A stretch of DNA of 64,000 nucleotides from Methylophilus sp. 5 (GTDB lineage: Bacteria > Pseudomonadota > Gammaproteobacteria > Burkholderiales > Methylophilaceae): contig NZ_KI911560.1 in the NCBI RefSeq assembly GCF_000515275.1, forward strand, positions 2,356,001-2,420,000. The letters are read 5' to 3'. Under the pieces are notes generated by a model, which had not been told where the DNA came from, did no database searches, and was given only the letters and a program-made list of their open reading frames with translations. Positions 7,343 through 17,320 of this stretch are shown here, one piece after another (within the stretch, counting starts at the first letter, position 1; each line of letters opens with the position of its first letter). Made by a program: the position numbers and the translations under genes.

Positions 7343-9931
7343 CTAGCCCAAGTCAATCAGCAATTGTTCAAAATCAGCCGCAGGCATCGGTTTGGCGAAT
7401 AAATAGCCCTGGCCAAAGTCGCAATGGATGTCTTCGAGCAAATGCAGTTGGGTTTCCGTTTCTATGCCTTCGGCAATCACTTTAATATTGAGGCGGTGGG
7501 CCATTTCAATAATGGCTTCACAAATCGCCACTTCGCTGGAGTTGGCCGCCAAGTTGCAGATGAATGAGCGGTCAATTTTTAAATAGTCGACGTTGAATTT
7601 TTTAAGATAGGACAACGAAGAGTAGCCAGTACCAAAGTCATCAATCGCGATATGCATGCCGGCATTGTGGAACCCCATCAGTTTTTCTTCAATGTTACCA
7701 ACAAGATCCATCAGTACGCCCTCGGTAATTTCAATCACCACGCATTTGGTCGGAAAATGAATGTTTTCGAGCAACTGAATCCAGTTATGCATCATTTCTT
7801 CGTTGGCTTTAAATTGCACTGGCGATTTATTGACGGCAATTTCAATCTCGCGCCCCAGCAGCTGTTTCAATTTGGCGCCTTGCTTCACGGCTTCTATAAA
7901 TACCCAGTTACCAATCTCGTGTATGGTGCCGTAGTGTTCGCAAATAGGGATGAAAATATCCGGGCTGATGTAGCCAAGCTCTGGGTGTTTCCAGCGTAGC
8001 AAGGCCTCTGCTTTATTGATGCGGCCAGTCGATAGCTCAATAATAGGTTGATAATGCACAGAAAACTGCTTGAGCTGTAACGCTTGCCGTAAATCGGTAG
8101 ACAAGCGGATGCGAAAGTCAGACTCTTGTTGCATCAGCTTGGTGAAAAAACGATAGCAGCCGCGGCCTGCATTTTTGGCCACATACATGGCCTGATCAGC
8201 GACTTTAAGTAATTGCTGCGCATCGTTGGCATCTTCCGGGTAAATGGCAATGCCGACACTGGCCGAGATAAAGGCTTCTTTTTTTGCGGTAAGAAACGGC
8301 TCTGATAATTTGTCGATAATGTGTTGTGCAATATGCGCAATCATCATGTTGTCGTGAATGTCGTTCAAAATTACGGTGAATTCATCGCCGCCAAGGCGGG
8401 CGACCGTATCCGACTGACGCACGCATGCGGCAATGCGCGCTGAGGCCTCAATCAGCAGCGTATCGCCAACGTTATGGCCATGGGTATCATTCACTTCTTT
8501 AAAACGGTCAAGGTCAATAAAGAGGAGCGCGCATTTTTGATGCTCACGGTGTGAGAGTTTAATGGTTTGTTCGAGACGGTCCTGAAATAGTTGCCGATTA
8601 GGTAGCTTGGTCAGTTGGTCAAAGTTAGCCTGTTTGAGAATCAGCGCCTCAGCCTCTTTAATGGCAGAAATGTCTGAGAATAAGCCCACACGCCTGTGCA
8701 CTATACCGTCGTTCAGGTAGGAGGTGTTGATGGTCAGCCAAGTGGGGAAGGTGCTGCCATTTTTGTGTTTAGTCCACACCTCTCCTTGCCATTGCCCATT
8801 GGCCTCAATCGTTTGTTTCTGTGAGCCATAAAAGTCAGCGTCATGCTGATTAGTGTGTAACAAGGTGATGGATTGCCCCTTGATTTCTTCCAGGGTATAG
8901 CCGGTCATTTTGCTAAATGCGGGGTTGATGGCTAACATGATGCCATGCGCATCGGTAATGGCCATCGCTTCACTGCTGTTGTTATAGACCAGCCCCGCAA
9001 GCTTGAGCTCTTCTTCTACCAGTTTTCTTTCGCTGATGTCTTGCACCGCGCTGATGTAATACAATGGCTGTTGTTGATCATCGCGCAACAAATGCACTGA
9101 CAGATTCACCCAAACCACTTGACCCATTTTATGCAGGTAGCGTTTCTCTATGCTGAATTGGTCAATATTACCTTGTAATAAGCGGGTGACGGTTTCGGTT
9201 TCTTTGCCTACGTCGTCAGGCAGTGTAATTTGCTGGTAGGTCATATGCTGTGCCAGAATTTCTTCCTGGCTATAACCAATGATGCGGCAAAACTCAAGGT
9301 TGATTTGCAGAAAATGCCCCGTTAATGCCACTTGCGCAATACCGATCGCTGCATTTTCAAACACAGCATGAAACAAGGCTTCGTTATCTCGCAGGGCTTC
9401 TCTGGCTTGATCTCTTTGCTCGGTGGCGACGCTGGAGTGGTAAATATGGTAGAGACTGAGTTGAATACTGTCTCTGAACTGACTAATCAGGTCTGTCACC
9501 AGATGGTCGTAGTGATGCTCTTTGTTATCCAGAATGCAAATGGTGCCGAACACTTCGCCATTTGGCCAGTTGATCGGCAATCCATAATAAGAAATCATGC
9601 CAAGGGCGACATCCGGGTTGTTCTCCCAGCCTGGGTGGGTGAGTGCATTAGGGATAAGCAACGCTTGATGATTGCTGATCACGTTTTCGCAGTAGAGTCC
9701 GGTATTGAGCTTGGCATGTTCTCCCTGATGGTAAACATTACCTTCACTATGGCTAGCGACAAACACTTCGATCTCATGGGCGTGTACACGCATGATCAGT
9801 GCGGCAGGAATATGCGCAATACACGCCAGCAAATCTGTCGTAATCTGCCAGCTTTGAAGTACCGTTTCCGGCACGTCAATATCGTCTAGCACTAAATATG
9901 TGGGCACGTGCCCGGATCCCTGTTTGACCAT
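7343..9931 (-). CDS. Cyclic-di-GMP signalling protein: GAF-PAS-PAS-GGDEF-EAL
   Basis: 862 residues from the ATG at 9931, chosen over the TTG at 9943 because GGGGG lies 6 bp upstream. The order is an N-terminal GAF-like sensor (about 15-170), two PAS/PAC units (about 180-305 and 306-430), a GGDEF domain with intact RLGGDEF (about 510) and upstream DxLT-type entry FDQLTKLPNRQLF, then an EAL domain with intact EALLRWKHP, DDFGTGYSSLSYL and AEGIET. Both catalytic motifs are preserved, so synthesis and hydrolysis of c-di-GMP are both possible. No membrane segment is seen, so the sensing is likely cytoplasmic. It is monocistronic with its own terminator. Confidence 0.92.
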   Translation of the reverse strand: MVKQGSGHVPTYLVLDDIDVPETVLQSWQITTDLLACIAHIPAALIMRVHAHEIEVFVASHSEGNVYHQGEHAKLNTGLYCENVISNHQALLIPNALTHPGWENNPDVALGMISYYGLPINWPNGEVFGTICILDNKEHHYDHLVTDLISQFRDSIQLSLYHIYHSSVATEQRDQAREALRDNEALFHAVFENAAIGIAQVALTGHFLQINLEFCRIIGYSQEEILAQHMTYQQITLPDDVGKETETVTRLLQGNIDQFSIEKRYLHKMGQVVWVNLSVHLLRDDQQQPLYYISAVQDISERKLVEEELKLAGLVYNNSSEAMAITDAHGIMLAINPAFSKMTGYTLEEIKGQSITLLHTNQHDADFYGSQKQTIEANGQWQGEVWTKHKNGSTFPTWLTINTSYLNDGIVHRRVGLFSDISAIKEAEALILKQANFDQLTKLPNRQLFQDRLEQTIKLSHREHQKCALLFIDLDRFKEVNDTHGHNVGDTLLIEASARIAACVRQSDTVARLGGDEFTVILNDIHDNMMIAHIAQHIIDKLSEPFLTAKKEAFISASVGIAIYPEDANDAQQLLKVADQAMYVAKNAGRGCYRFFTKLMQQESDFRIRLSTDLRQALQLKQFSVHYQPIIELSTGRINKAEALLRWKHPELGYISPDIFIPICEHYGTIHEIGNWVFIEAVKQGAKLKQLLGREIEIAVNKSPVQFKANEEMMHNWIQLLENIHFPTKCVVIEITEGVLMDLVGNIEEKLMGFHNAGMHIAIDDFGTGYSSLSYLKKFNVDYLKIDRSFICNLAANSSEVAICEAIIEMAHRLNIKVIAEGIETETQLHLLEDIHCDFGQGYLFAKPMPAADFEQLLIDLG

Positions 9932-10300
9932 AACTACCCCCAATACTGTTCGTAGTCATTTTTGTATGGCATGACACACGTCTTTCTTCTATTTCGGCAA
10001 TAAATGCCAATTTCTTTACGTATGTTAAGGTAATTGTGCGCTTTTAAAACCGCATAATCAATGTGGTTTAATGCGGCTAAAGTGAAAAGATTTGATAAGA
10101 ACTAACGGCGTTAGGGTGGTTTAGCAAAGTTAGAAAAACTGCATGATGATGGTAGCCTGGCTGCCACAGGCGAGCCATGTATTCGGCCATCACCAAGGCG
10201 TTAATCAAAGAGATAGCGTGATAGTGCGTGTGGTGTTTGGTTTGGAAAACGCCGGATTGAAGGCTGCGTCGCAATAAAAAGCGTGATGAGTACGGTTCGC
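9932..10300. other. Intergenic region with no supported gene
   Basis: 369 bp between the GGDEF/EAL gene and glnD. An inverted repeat CCGCAT/ATGCGG spans about 10051-10076 with a long loop. A 65-codon minus-strand frame (10077-10274) starts only with TTG, lacks a ribosome site and resembles nothing I recognise. The segment may contain the promoter of the gene ending at 7343 and the 3' end of the glnD transcript, but no clear terminator was found. Confidence 0.5.
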
Positions 10301-12883
10301 TTAAAGCGCAGTCAGCGCTTGTTTGAGGGCGGCCGTTTGGATGTCATCTATGGCTTGGCCATGGTGGGCAGAAATCAGAAAACTGTCTTCTACACGGTTG
10401 CCCAGCGTGTTGATTTTTGCATTATGTAATTCAATGCCATGGTTAAGAAACACCAGTGCCATGCTGGCCAGCAAGCCTGGTCTGTCGTTCGCAATCACAT
10501 CCAGTTGCTGAAACGCCGTTGCGGGCTCTTGCTGGTTGGCGACCGGGCGCAAGCTGACCTGAGTCGGAATCGGCATATGCTTGACCTGTCGACTAACACG
10601 CCCGCTGATTGGGCTAGGCATGGCCTGGTCGCTGAGCAGTTGGTCGTTCAGGCCTTGTTCAATATGTTTGAGTAAGCCGTTATAACTAATCTGGCGTGTG
10701 TCTGGCTCCAGCACAATAAAGTTATCCAGTGCGTAGCCATGCGTGGTGGTATAAATTTTGGCCTGCACAATGTTGTATTGCATGCTGTCAAAAAAGTGAC
10801 AAATGCGGGCAAAAATTTCTTTTTGGTCGCGGCTGTAAATCATGACCTGAATGCCGTCGCCTTTAGGGCTAAGCCGCGCGCGTACAATCGGCTTTTCTGA
10901 GAGCTTGTGCGGAATCAGCAAGCGGCTCTGCCAGGCAATTTCGTCACTGTCAAAACGGCTGAAATAACCGCTGCCAAAGGCTTGCCATAAGGGTTGCACC
11001 GAGGACTCTTTAAGGTTAAAGCTACTGAGTTTATGTAGCACCTCCTGCTTGCGTAAACTGAGCTGGGCTTCGGTGTTGAGTGATTGTTGCAATACGCGGC
11101 GTGTTTGTAAAAACAGGCTTTCGAGCAGCTTGGCCTTCCAGGCGTTCCACACATTCGGGCTGGTGCCGCGAATGTCGGCCACGGTGAGTAAATACAAGGC
11201 GGTCAGGCGATATTCTGAACCCACCAATTGTGCAAAAGATTCAATCACATCCGGGTCTGATAAGTCACTTTTTTGCGCCGTGCTCGAGAGCTTTAAATGC
11301 GCTTCGACCAGCCAGGACACTAGCTCGGTATCAGCTTTGGGTAAGCCCAGTTTGTTGCAAAAGCGTCGCGCATCAATGGTGCCCAATTGTGAGTGGTCAC
11401 CCCCACGGCCTTTGGCAATATCGTGAAAAATGGCGGCTAAATAGAGCAAGTGTGGCTGGCTAAACTCATTAAACAGCTGGCTGCAGAGCGGAAACTCATG
11501 GCGTAGGTCTGGCTTGGCAAAGCGGCGTAAATTACGCAGCACATTGAGCGTGTGTTCGTCGACGGTGTAAACATGAAACAGGTCGTGCTGCATTTGTGCA
11601 ATCACGCGGCCAAATACAGGAATATAGCGCCCGAGGATGCCATAACGGTTCATGCGGCGCAGGCTGCGGTGCACGCCTTCACGGCTTTGCAAAATCTGCA
11701 GAAACAGTGCTTTGTGGGCGGCATTTTGCCTGAAATTGCGATCAATTAAGGGGTGCGCAGCTTGCAGTGCTCTGACCAGCGGTGCACTAAAACCGGTGAT
11801 GGCAGGGTGCTGCTGTAGCAGCTGAAAGCAGCGCAAAATGGCCTCAGGCTTGCGCTCAAACAAGTCTGGGGTTTGGGCGTTTAACAGGCCTTGTGACAGC
11901 GTAAAATCCTGATCAATCACGCTGGTGGCTTCTGTCGCCGGGCTCACGCGTGCATGCATGCGCTTGAGCAAGACTTCGTTTTCAATAATCACAGCCCTGG
12001 CGCTGCGGTAAAAGCCTTGCATCAGTTGCTCGCTGGCGCGTTTTTGTGGCGTGTTTTGATAGCCCATTTGCTCGGCCAGGGTGTTTTGAAAGTCAAATAC
12101 CAGGCGGTCCTCGCGTCGTTTGGCCAGCAAATGCAAGCGGATGCGCAGATTTTTTAGCAACCGCTCGTGCCGTTTGAGTTGGCTGGCCTGGCTGCGGTTG
12201 AGTAAGCCCGCACGCACCAGGTCGTTCCAGTCATGGCCCAGGCCCTGGCTTTGTGCGACCCATAAAATCATATGCAGGTCACGCAGGCCGCCTGGGCTTT
12301 CCTTGATATTAGGCTCCAGGTTGTAGGCCGTGTCGTGAAACTTGGCATGGCGAATTTGTTGCTCACGTAGTTTTTCGGCAAAAAAGCGCGCGCTGTCGAG
12401 TTCTGTGTGTAAAGTCTGGGTGAGGGTTTTAAAACTGGATTTATCACCGATGAGCCAGCGCGCCTCCAGCAGGTTGGTCATGATGGTCACGTCCAGCTTG
12501 GCTTCATCCAGGCACTCTTGCAAGGTGCGCACACTGTGGCCAATGTTTAAACCGATATCCCACAAAGTGCCAATCAGTGATTCGACACTTGTTTGCAACT
12601 GGCTGTCGCTGTTATCCGGCATCAGAATCAGCAGGTCAATGTCTGATTGGGGGAACATATCTCCACGGCCGTAGCCGCCGACGGCAATCAGGCTGGCCGT
12701 AAGCGGCAGGCCGTGACTACGCCAGAGTTCTTTGAGTAGTTGGTCAAGCAGGCGGGTATGTTGCAGCAGCAGCGTTTTGGCTTGTGGATTCGCCAGATAA
12801 GCGTCTGCAAGTTGCTGGCGTGCCAGTTGTAACGACTCCCGCCAGTGCTTGAGTTGTTCTTTGGCAATCACCGTCATGGTCAA
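10301..12883 (-). CDS. glnD: Bifunctional PII uridylyltransferase / uridylyl-removing enzyme
   Basis: 860 residues, the normal family length. The N-terminal nucleotidyltransferase domain has GGYGRGDMFPQSDID at residues 69-83, with the GG, GD and both catalytic Asp residues. A PII-UTase linker follows, then the HD hydrolase domain (FHDIAKGRGGDHS, about 480-495). Two ACT domains at the C-terminus (about 670-745 and 785-860) bind glutamine. The enzyme uridylylates PII (GlnB/GlnK) when glutamine is low and reverses this when it is high, so it sets nitrogen status in the cytoplasm. It lies 5 bp downstream of map, a conserved proteobacterial pairing. Confidence 0.97.
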   Translation of the reverse strand: MTMTVIAKEQLKHWRESLQLARQQLADAYLANPQAKTLLLQHTRLLDQLLKELWRSHGLPLTASLIAVGGYGRGDMFPQSDIDLLILMPDNSDSQLQTSVESLIGTLWDIGLNIGHSVRTLQECLDEAKLDVTIMTNLLEARWLIGDKSSFKTLTQTLHTELDSARFFAEKLREQQIRHAKFHDTAYNLEPNIKESPGGLRDLHMILWVAQSQGLGHDWNDLVRAGLLNRSQASQLKRHERLLKNLRIRLHLLAKRREDRLVFDFQNTLAEQMGYQNTPQKRASEQLMQGFYRSARAVIIENEVLLKRMHARVSPATEATSVIDQDFTLSQGLLNAQTPDLFERKPEAILRCFQLLQQHPAITGFSAPLVRALQAAHPLIDRNFRQNAAHKALFLQILQSREGVHRSLRRMNRYGILGRYIPVFGRVIAQMQHDLFHVYTVDEHTLNVLRNLRRFAKPDLRHEFPLCSQLFNEFSQPHLLYLAAIFHDIAKGRGGDHSQLGTIDARRFCNKLGLPKADTELVSWLVEAHLKLSSTAQKSDLSDPDVIESFAQLVGSEYRLTALYLLTVADIRGTSPNVWNAWKAKLLESLFLQTRRVLQQSLNTEAQLSLRKQEVLHKLSSFNLKESSVQPLWQAFGSGYFSRFDSDEIAWQSRLLIPHKLSEKPIVRARLSPKGDGIQVMIYSRDQKEIFARICHFFDSMQYNIVQAKIYTTTHGYALDNFIVLEPDTRQISYNGLLKHIEQGLNDQLLSDQAMPSPISGRVSRQVKHMPIPTQVSLRPVANQQEPATAFQQLDVIANDRPGLLASMALVFLNHGIELHNAKINTLGNRVEDSFLISAHHGQAIDDIQTAALKQALTAL

Positions 12884-12888
12884 GCGGC

Positions 12889-13683
12889 TTACAGTACGGG
12901 GCGCGGCGGCGTACCGGCAGAGGTGGTCATGATTTCAAAGCCCTCTTCGGTGACCAGCACGGTATGCTCCCATTGCGCTGACAGGCTGCGGTCTTTGGTG
13001 ACGACTGTCCAGCCATCAGACATAAATTTAATATCGCGGCGACCGGCGTTAATCATCGGTTCTATAGTGAAAATCATGCCGGCTTTCAGTGTCATGCCAG
13101 CACCTGGTTTGCCATAGTGCAATACTTGCGGCTCGCAATGAAATTTTTTTCCTATGCCATGACCGCAAAATTCTCGCACGATGCTGTAGCCATTTTTTTC
13201 GGCAAAAGATTGAATGGCGTAGCCAATGTCACCCAAGGTATTGCCCGGTTTGACCTTTTCAATACCGCGCCACATGGCCTGGTAGGTGAGTTCGCACAAA
13301 CGTTTGGCTTGTGGCGTCACATCGCCAACCATAAACATACGCGAAGTGTCACCGTGGTAGCCATTTTTGATCACGGTAATATCGAGGTTGACGACATCAC
13401 CTTGTTTCAGCTCTTTTTCACTGGGCACGCCATGGCAGATTTGTTGGTTAATTGAGGTGCAGATGGATTTAGGATACGGCGTATGGCCATCCGGTGCATA
13501 GTTAAGCGGCGCTGGAATTGCCTGCTGCACATTGACGATGTAATCGTGACAGAGCTGGTCTAGCTTGTTAGTGGTGACGCCAGCCACAACAAACGGGCTG
13601 ATGTAATCCAGCACTTCGGAGGCCAGGCGACCAGCGACGCGCATTTTTTCGATTTCTTCGGGGGTGTGCAGAATAATTGCCAT
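12889..13683 (-). CDS. map: Methionine aminopeptidase, type I
   Basis: 264 residues. The five dinuclear-metal ligands are visible: two Asp in NLDITVIKNGYHGDTSRMF, His in FCGHGIGKKFH, Glu in IFTIEPMI and Glu in WEHTVLV. The substrate-binding His is in QQICHGVPSE. It removes the initiator Met after deformylation. It forms an operon with glnD (5-bp gap). The 252-bp upstream region contains a small ACGCC-TTTATT-GGCGT hairpin around 13790-13804 of unknown role. Confidence 0.97.
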   Translation of the reverse strand: MAIILHTPEEIEKMRVAGRLASEVLDYISPFVVAGVTTNKLDQLCHDYIVNVQQAIPAPLNYAPDGHTPYPKSICTSINQQICHGVPSEKELKQGDVVNLDITVIKNGYHGDTSRMFMVGDVTPQAKRLCELTYQAMWRGIEKVKPGNTLGDIGYAIQSFAEKNGYSIVREFCGHGIGKKFHCEPQVLHYGKPGAGMTLKAGMIFTIEPMINAGRRDIKFMSDGWTVVTKDRSLSAQWEHTVLVTEEGFEIMTTSAGTPPRPVL

Positions 13684-13935
13684 ATGCTTGACGACCTTTA
13701 AAGCCAGATCGTTGAGGATCCGATCTTGGGAATCAATAACTAAAATGGCATTCTAACATAGGCATTTATCAGTCATCACTAAAGAAGCACGCCTTTATTG
13801 GCGTTAAACCACCATAGGCGTTAAAACGGATATGCCATAAAAAGAAACAGGCGCTGATTTGTGCGATTGATTGCCGCATCGCGCAGGTTGGTGATGTTTT
13901 ATACTCGGGCGCATAAATCAAGCTGGAGCGAACAC

Positions 13936-14766
13936 ATGGTGACACTCACCGAAGCAAGGGCAAACCGGACTGTAAATGACTGGGTCGCTTTTTTACAGCA
14001 GGCAGATATCCCGGTATTGCGACAAACCGCCAGGGAGTTGGCGCTACTCCGTGAGCATGAAGAAGAGACTGGCGCACGCGATATTACGCGCGTGGTGATC
14101 AATGACCCGCTGATGATGTTTAAAGTGCTGACGTTTGCCAATAATCATCGTAGCCGCCATCAGTTGCAAGACCTGGTGCAGGTAGAGCAGGCCATTATCA
14201 TGATGGGCACCAGCACCTTTTTTGCCCAGATTCCCGCTGTGCCGCATGTTGAAGAAGTACTCAACCAGCATGTGCCGGCCTTGGTCGATTTACTTAAGCT
14301 GATGATACGTGCACACCGGGCTGGTTATTTTGCGGCTGAATTTGCGTCACACCTGATGGACTTGCATGCAGAAGAGTTGCGCGTGGCTGCCTCATTGTAT
14401 GATTTTGCCGAAATGCTGATGTGGTGTTTTAATCCGGAAGCTATGGCTGAGATCAGCAAGCGTCAAGCTGCCGATAAAACCCTGCGTAGCCGCGTTGTGC
14501 AACAAGAGGTGCTTGGTTTTCGCGTGGTGGAGTTACAGGCCGAGCTGGTGCGCGTGTTTAACTTACCCTCATTGTTAACCGATTTAATGGATGAGCAGCG
14601 CGCGCATTTGCCCAGAGTGCGCAATGTGCAGTTAGCCGTGAATTTGGCTAGACATTCTGCCGACGGCTGGCAGAATGCGGCGTTGCCAGACGACTATAAG
14701 GATATTGCCCAGCTGCTGCATGTAGATGTGGAGCGGGTGATGCATATTGTAGGTGTTTCACACTAG
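13936..14766 (+). CDS. HDOD-domain protein
   Basis: 276 residues from the ATG at 13936, preferred over an upstream in-frame start at 13861 because GGAG lies 7 bp before it. The HDOD domain covers about residues 20-210: IPVLRQTARELALL at the start, then the helix DITRVVINDPLMMFKVLTFAN and the mid-domain AIIMMGTSTFF. HDOD proteins are non-catalytic relatives of HD hydrolases, often linked to signalling. The canonical HD pair is not evident. It stands between convergent and divergent genes with no operon partner, so the function is unresolved. Confidence 0.75.
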   Translation: MVTLTEARANRTVNDWVAFLQQADIPVLRQTARELALLREHEEETGARDITRVVINDPLMMFKVLTFANNHRSRHQLQDLVQVEQAIIMMGTSTFFAQIPAVPHVEEVLNQHVPALVDLLKLMIRAHRAGYFAAEFASHLMDLHAEELRVAASLYDFAEMLMWCFNPEAMAEISKRQAADKTLRSRVVQQEVLGFRVVELQAELVRVFNLPSLLTDLMDEQRAHLPRVRNVQLAVNLARHSADGWQNAALPDDYKDIAQLLHVDVERVMHIVGVSH

Positions 14767-14782
14767 CCGCTTACAGGCTTGC

Positions 14783-16618
14783 TTAGACCTCAGTGCCGCG
14801 GTTTGCCAATAAGTCGGTAATGGCCTGATGCACACGGTCAATCACGCTCTCCCACGGCTCTTCAGCGCCTTGCCTGAATAGCCGCATGCCCGGATACCAC
14901 GGGCTGTCTTCACGTTGTTGCAACCAGCGAAAGTGCGCCTGATGCGGCAACAATAACCAGACCGGTTTACCAAGGGCCGCCGCCAGGTGCGCAACAGCAG
15001 TATCGACTGAAATTACCAAATCCATTTGCATCATCAGCCCGGCAGTTTGGGTGAAATCAGTCAATGCCGGATGATGGCATTCCAGCATCGGAAAGCGCTT
15101 GAGCATAATGTGGTCTTCGCGCCGAAACTCTTTTTGCAAGCTGTGCCATTCGACCTCCATTTGCAGTAAAGGCGCCATCTGGTAGAGCGGGATGCTGCGT
15201 AGTTTGTCATATTTATTATCAGCATCTCCACACCAGTTAAGGCCTATGCGCAGGCGCCTGGTGGGGCCTAGCAGTTCCTGCCAGGGCTGGCTGTGCCGTT
15301 CATTGATGGCAAGGTAGGGCAGGCTGGCCGGTATCGTGTCTGGCAGCGTGTTAAAAACGGCTGGCAGGCTCAGCATCGGGCAATACACATCAAAGTGCGG
15401 CAGCGGGCGGCCATCCTGGCGAATGACCTGAGTCGCAGCATCCTGGGCCCAAAACTCATTGAGCAAATCAAACAATGCCTCTGGTACGGCGACAATCATC
15501 TGGTTAGGTTTAAATGCCTTGATCAATGGCAGATAGCGGCAATACTGCAAGGTGTCGCTAAGTGTCATTTCAGACAGTATCAGGATACTTTTGCCAACCA
15601 GCGAACCGGTTTGGCGCCACAACAAGGTTTCATTGGGGCGCTGGTTGTCGGGCAAGACCTGAAAGCGCGCTGCATACATGGGCCAGCCGGCCTCATACTC
15701 GCCTCTGGCCAGTTTTAGCATGCTCAGGTAGTAGCGCGCCTGCGCATGGTGAGGCGCATGCTGTAAGGCTGCTTCCAGGCAAATATAGGCTTCGTCAGCA
15801 TCACCGTTTTCATATAGTGCCAGGCCCAGGTTGCAGTAAGCCGAGGCATAGCCCGGGTTTAGGGCCAGTGCTTGCCTGAAGTCAGCAATGGCTGCCGGAT
15901 ATTGGCCAAGTTGGCACAGCACGACCCCACGATTGTTGTAAGGCACCGGCAAATTAGGCTGGTAGGCAATGGCCGCATTAAAACTATCGACCGCTGCTTG
16001 TGTTTGTCCCTGCAACTGTAAGATCAGCGCGCGCTGATGATAAGCCTCGGCAAAGTCCGGCTGGATATGAATCGCTTGCTGCATGCACTGCAGGGCTTCA
16101 TCGGTCGCCTGTAACTGTTGGCATAGTATGCCGAGGCGGTAATGAAAGTGGGCGTGCTCAGGGTGTGCAGCCACCGCTTGCCTGAGCATATTTACTGCTT
16201 GCTCAGGTTGCTGTGCTTGTAGCATTAAATCCACACACTCACTAAACGCCTGCAATTGCTGTGGGTCGAACTTGGTCGCTGTGCGCAGGCGCAAAATCGC
16301 CTCTTGCGTGCGCCCCATATTTTTTAAGGCACGTGCATCCAGGTAATACAGGTGTGCTTGTTTAGCATCGAGTGCAATGGCGCGTTTATAACAATCGTGC
16401 GCCGCCTTAAATTGCTGCGTGCGCATATGCAGGTTAGCCAGTTGCACATGTAGCTCAAGTATTTTTGGCTGCAGGTTAATCGCTTGCAGCAAATACTGCT
16501 CAGCCGCATGAAACTCATGGTTTTTCAACATCAGTCCAGCCAGCTTCTGGTACGCGTCCCAGCGTTGCGGGTCGTCGGCAATCAGTTTGAGCAGTTTTGC
16601 AATGGCTTCGTTGTTCAT
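14783..16618 (-). CDS. TPR protein with C-terminal glycosyltransferase-9-like domain
   Basis: 611 residues. About nine tandem 34-residue TPR units fill residues 1-310, with the typical W/LG/Y/A/F/A/P spacing, as in AIADFRQALALNPGYASAYC. A C-terminal Rossmann-type domain follows (about 340-605) with GLNWCGDADNKYDKLRSIPL, WHSLQKEFR and DLVISVDTAVAHLAAALGKP. The last segment is the nucleotide-sugar-binding signature of heptosyltransferase-like GT9 enzymes. The architecture resembles TPR-linked glycosyltransferases that modify proteins or surface glycans. No acceptor is suggested by the neighbours. No signal peptide or membrane segment is seen. Confidence 0.8.
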   Translation of the reverse strand: MNNEAIAKLLKLIADDPQRWDAYQKLAGLMLKNHEFHAAEQYLLQAINLQPKILELHVQLANLHMRTQQFKAAHDCYKRAIALDAKQAHLYYLDARALKNMGRTQEAILRLRTATKFDPQQLQAFSECVDLMLQAQQPEQAVNMLRQAVAAHPEHAHFHYRLGILCQQLQATDEALQCMQQAIHIQPDFAEAYHQRALILQLQGQTQAAVDSFNAAIAYQPNLPVPYNNRGVVLCQLGQYPAAIADFRQALALNPGYASAYCNLGLALYENGDADEAYICLEAALQHAPHHAQARYYLSMLKLARGEYEAGWPMYAARFQVLPDNQRPNETLLWRQTGSLVGKSILILSEMTLSDTLQYCRYLPLIKAFKPNQMIVAVPEALFDLLNEFWAQDAATQVIRQDGRPLPHFDVYCPMLSLPAVFNTLPDTIPASLPYLAINERHSQPWQELLGPTRRLRIGLNWCGDADNKYDKLRSIPLYQMAPLLQMEVEWHSLQKEFRREDHIMLKRFPMLECHHPALTDFTQTAGLMMQMDLVISVDTAVAHLAAALGKPVWLLLPHQAHFRWLQQREDSPWYPGMRLFRQGAEEPWESVIDRVHQAITDLLANRGTEV

Positions 16619-16768
16619 GGGAGAGACTGCAACACTTCAAACGTTTGCGGATGACCTTAAAATGACAGATGGCGGATTAAGGTACAATAAGCGGCCTGAA
16701 GCGTCAACGACCAAACGGTCTTGCGGCCAAACTTTAAGTCACTTCACGTCTAAAAAAGGAATCAAACA

Positions 16769-17308
16769 ATGCTCGTCAAACTGATTATGTACGGACTATT
16801 ACTCTGGCTGGCCATCTGGGGTTATCGCCAGTATCAACAGCCGTCAAATCGTGTCAGTGTTGGCATGAAAGCTCCTAATTTCAAATTGCCGGATGCCCAA
16901 GGTCATGTGCGCAGCCTGGCTGACTGGCAAGGCAAATGGCTGGTTCTGTATTTTTACCCCAAAGATGACACGCCAGGCTGCACGCGCGAAGCCTGCCATT
17001 TTCGCGATGATATTCAACAAATCCATGCCCTCGGTGCAGAGGTGGTTGGCGTGAGTGTAGACACCGTTGCCAGCCATGCCAAGTTTGCGCAAAAGCATGG
17101 CTTGTCTTTCCCCTTGCTGGCGGATAGCAATGGCCAGGTCGCTGACGCCTATGGCGCTTTGTTTAACCTGGGCGTGATTCAGGCCGCCAAGCGCATGACC
17201 TTTATCGTTGACCCGCAAGGCACGATTGCGCAGACCTACAGCAATGTGAATCCAGATGGTCATAGCCAGGCCATTATTGATGACCTCAAACGGTTATCTG
17301 CTTTTTAA
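16769..17308 (+). CDS. Peroxiredoxin, Bcp/PrxQ type, membrane-anchored
   Basis: 179 residues. An N-terminal hydrophobic segment (LIMYGLLLWLAIWGYRQY, about 5-22) would tether the protein to the inner membrane. Classic cytoplasmic Bcp lacks this. The thioredoxin-fold domain has YPKDDTPGCTREACHFRDD, which holds the peroxidatic Cys and a second Cys five residues later (the PrxQ resolving position). It reduces hydrogen peroxide and organic hydroperoxides with thioredoxin. The ribosome site AAAGGAA precedes the start. The folA gene follows 12 bp downstream in a probable two-gene transcript. Confidence 0.9.
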   Translation: MLVKLIMYGLLLWLAIWGYRQYQQPSNRVSVGMKAPNFKLPDAQGHVRSLADWQGKWLVLYFYPKDDTPGCTREACHFRDDIQQIHALGAEVVGVSVDTVASHAKFAQKHGLSFPLLADSNGQVADAYGALFNLGVIQAAKRMTFIVDPQGTIAQTYSNVNPDGHSQAIIDDLKRLSAF

Positions 17309-17320
17309 AGGGCGTTTTTT

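Noticed and set aside
10077..10274. 65-codon minus-strand ORF downstream of glnD
   Set aside because: It begins with TTG, lacks a ribosome site and shows no recognisable protein features. It may be a relic, but there is no support for a gene.
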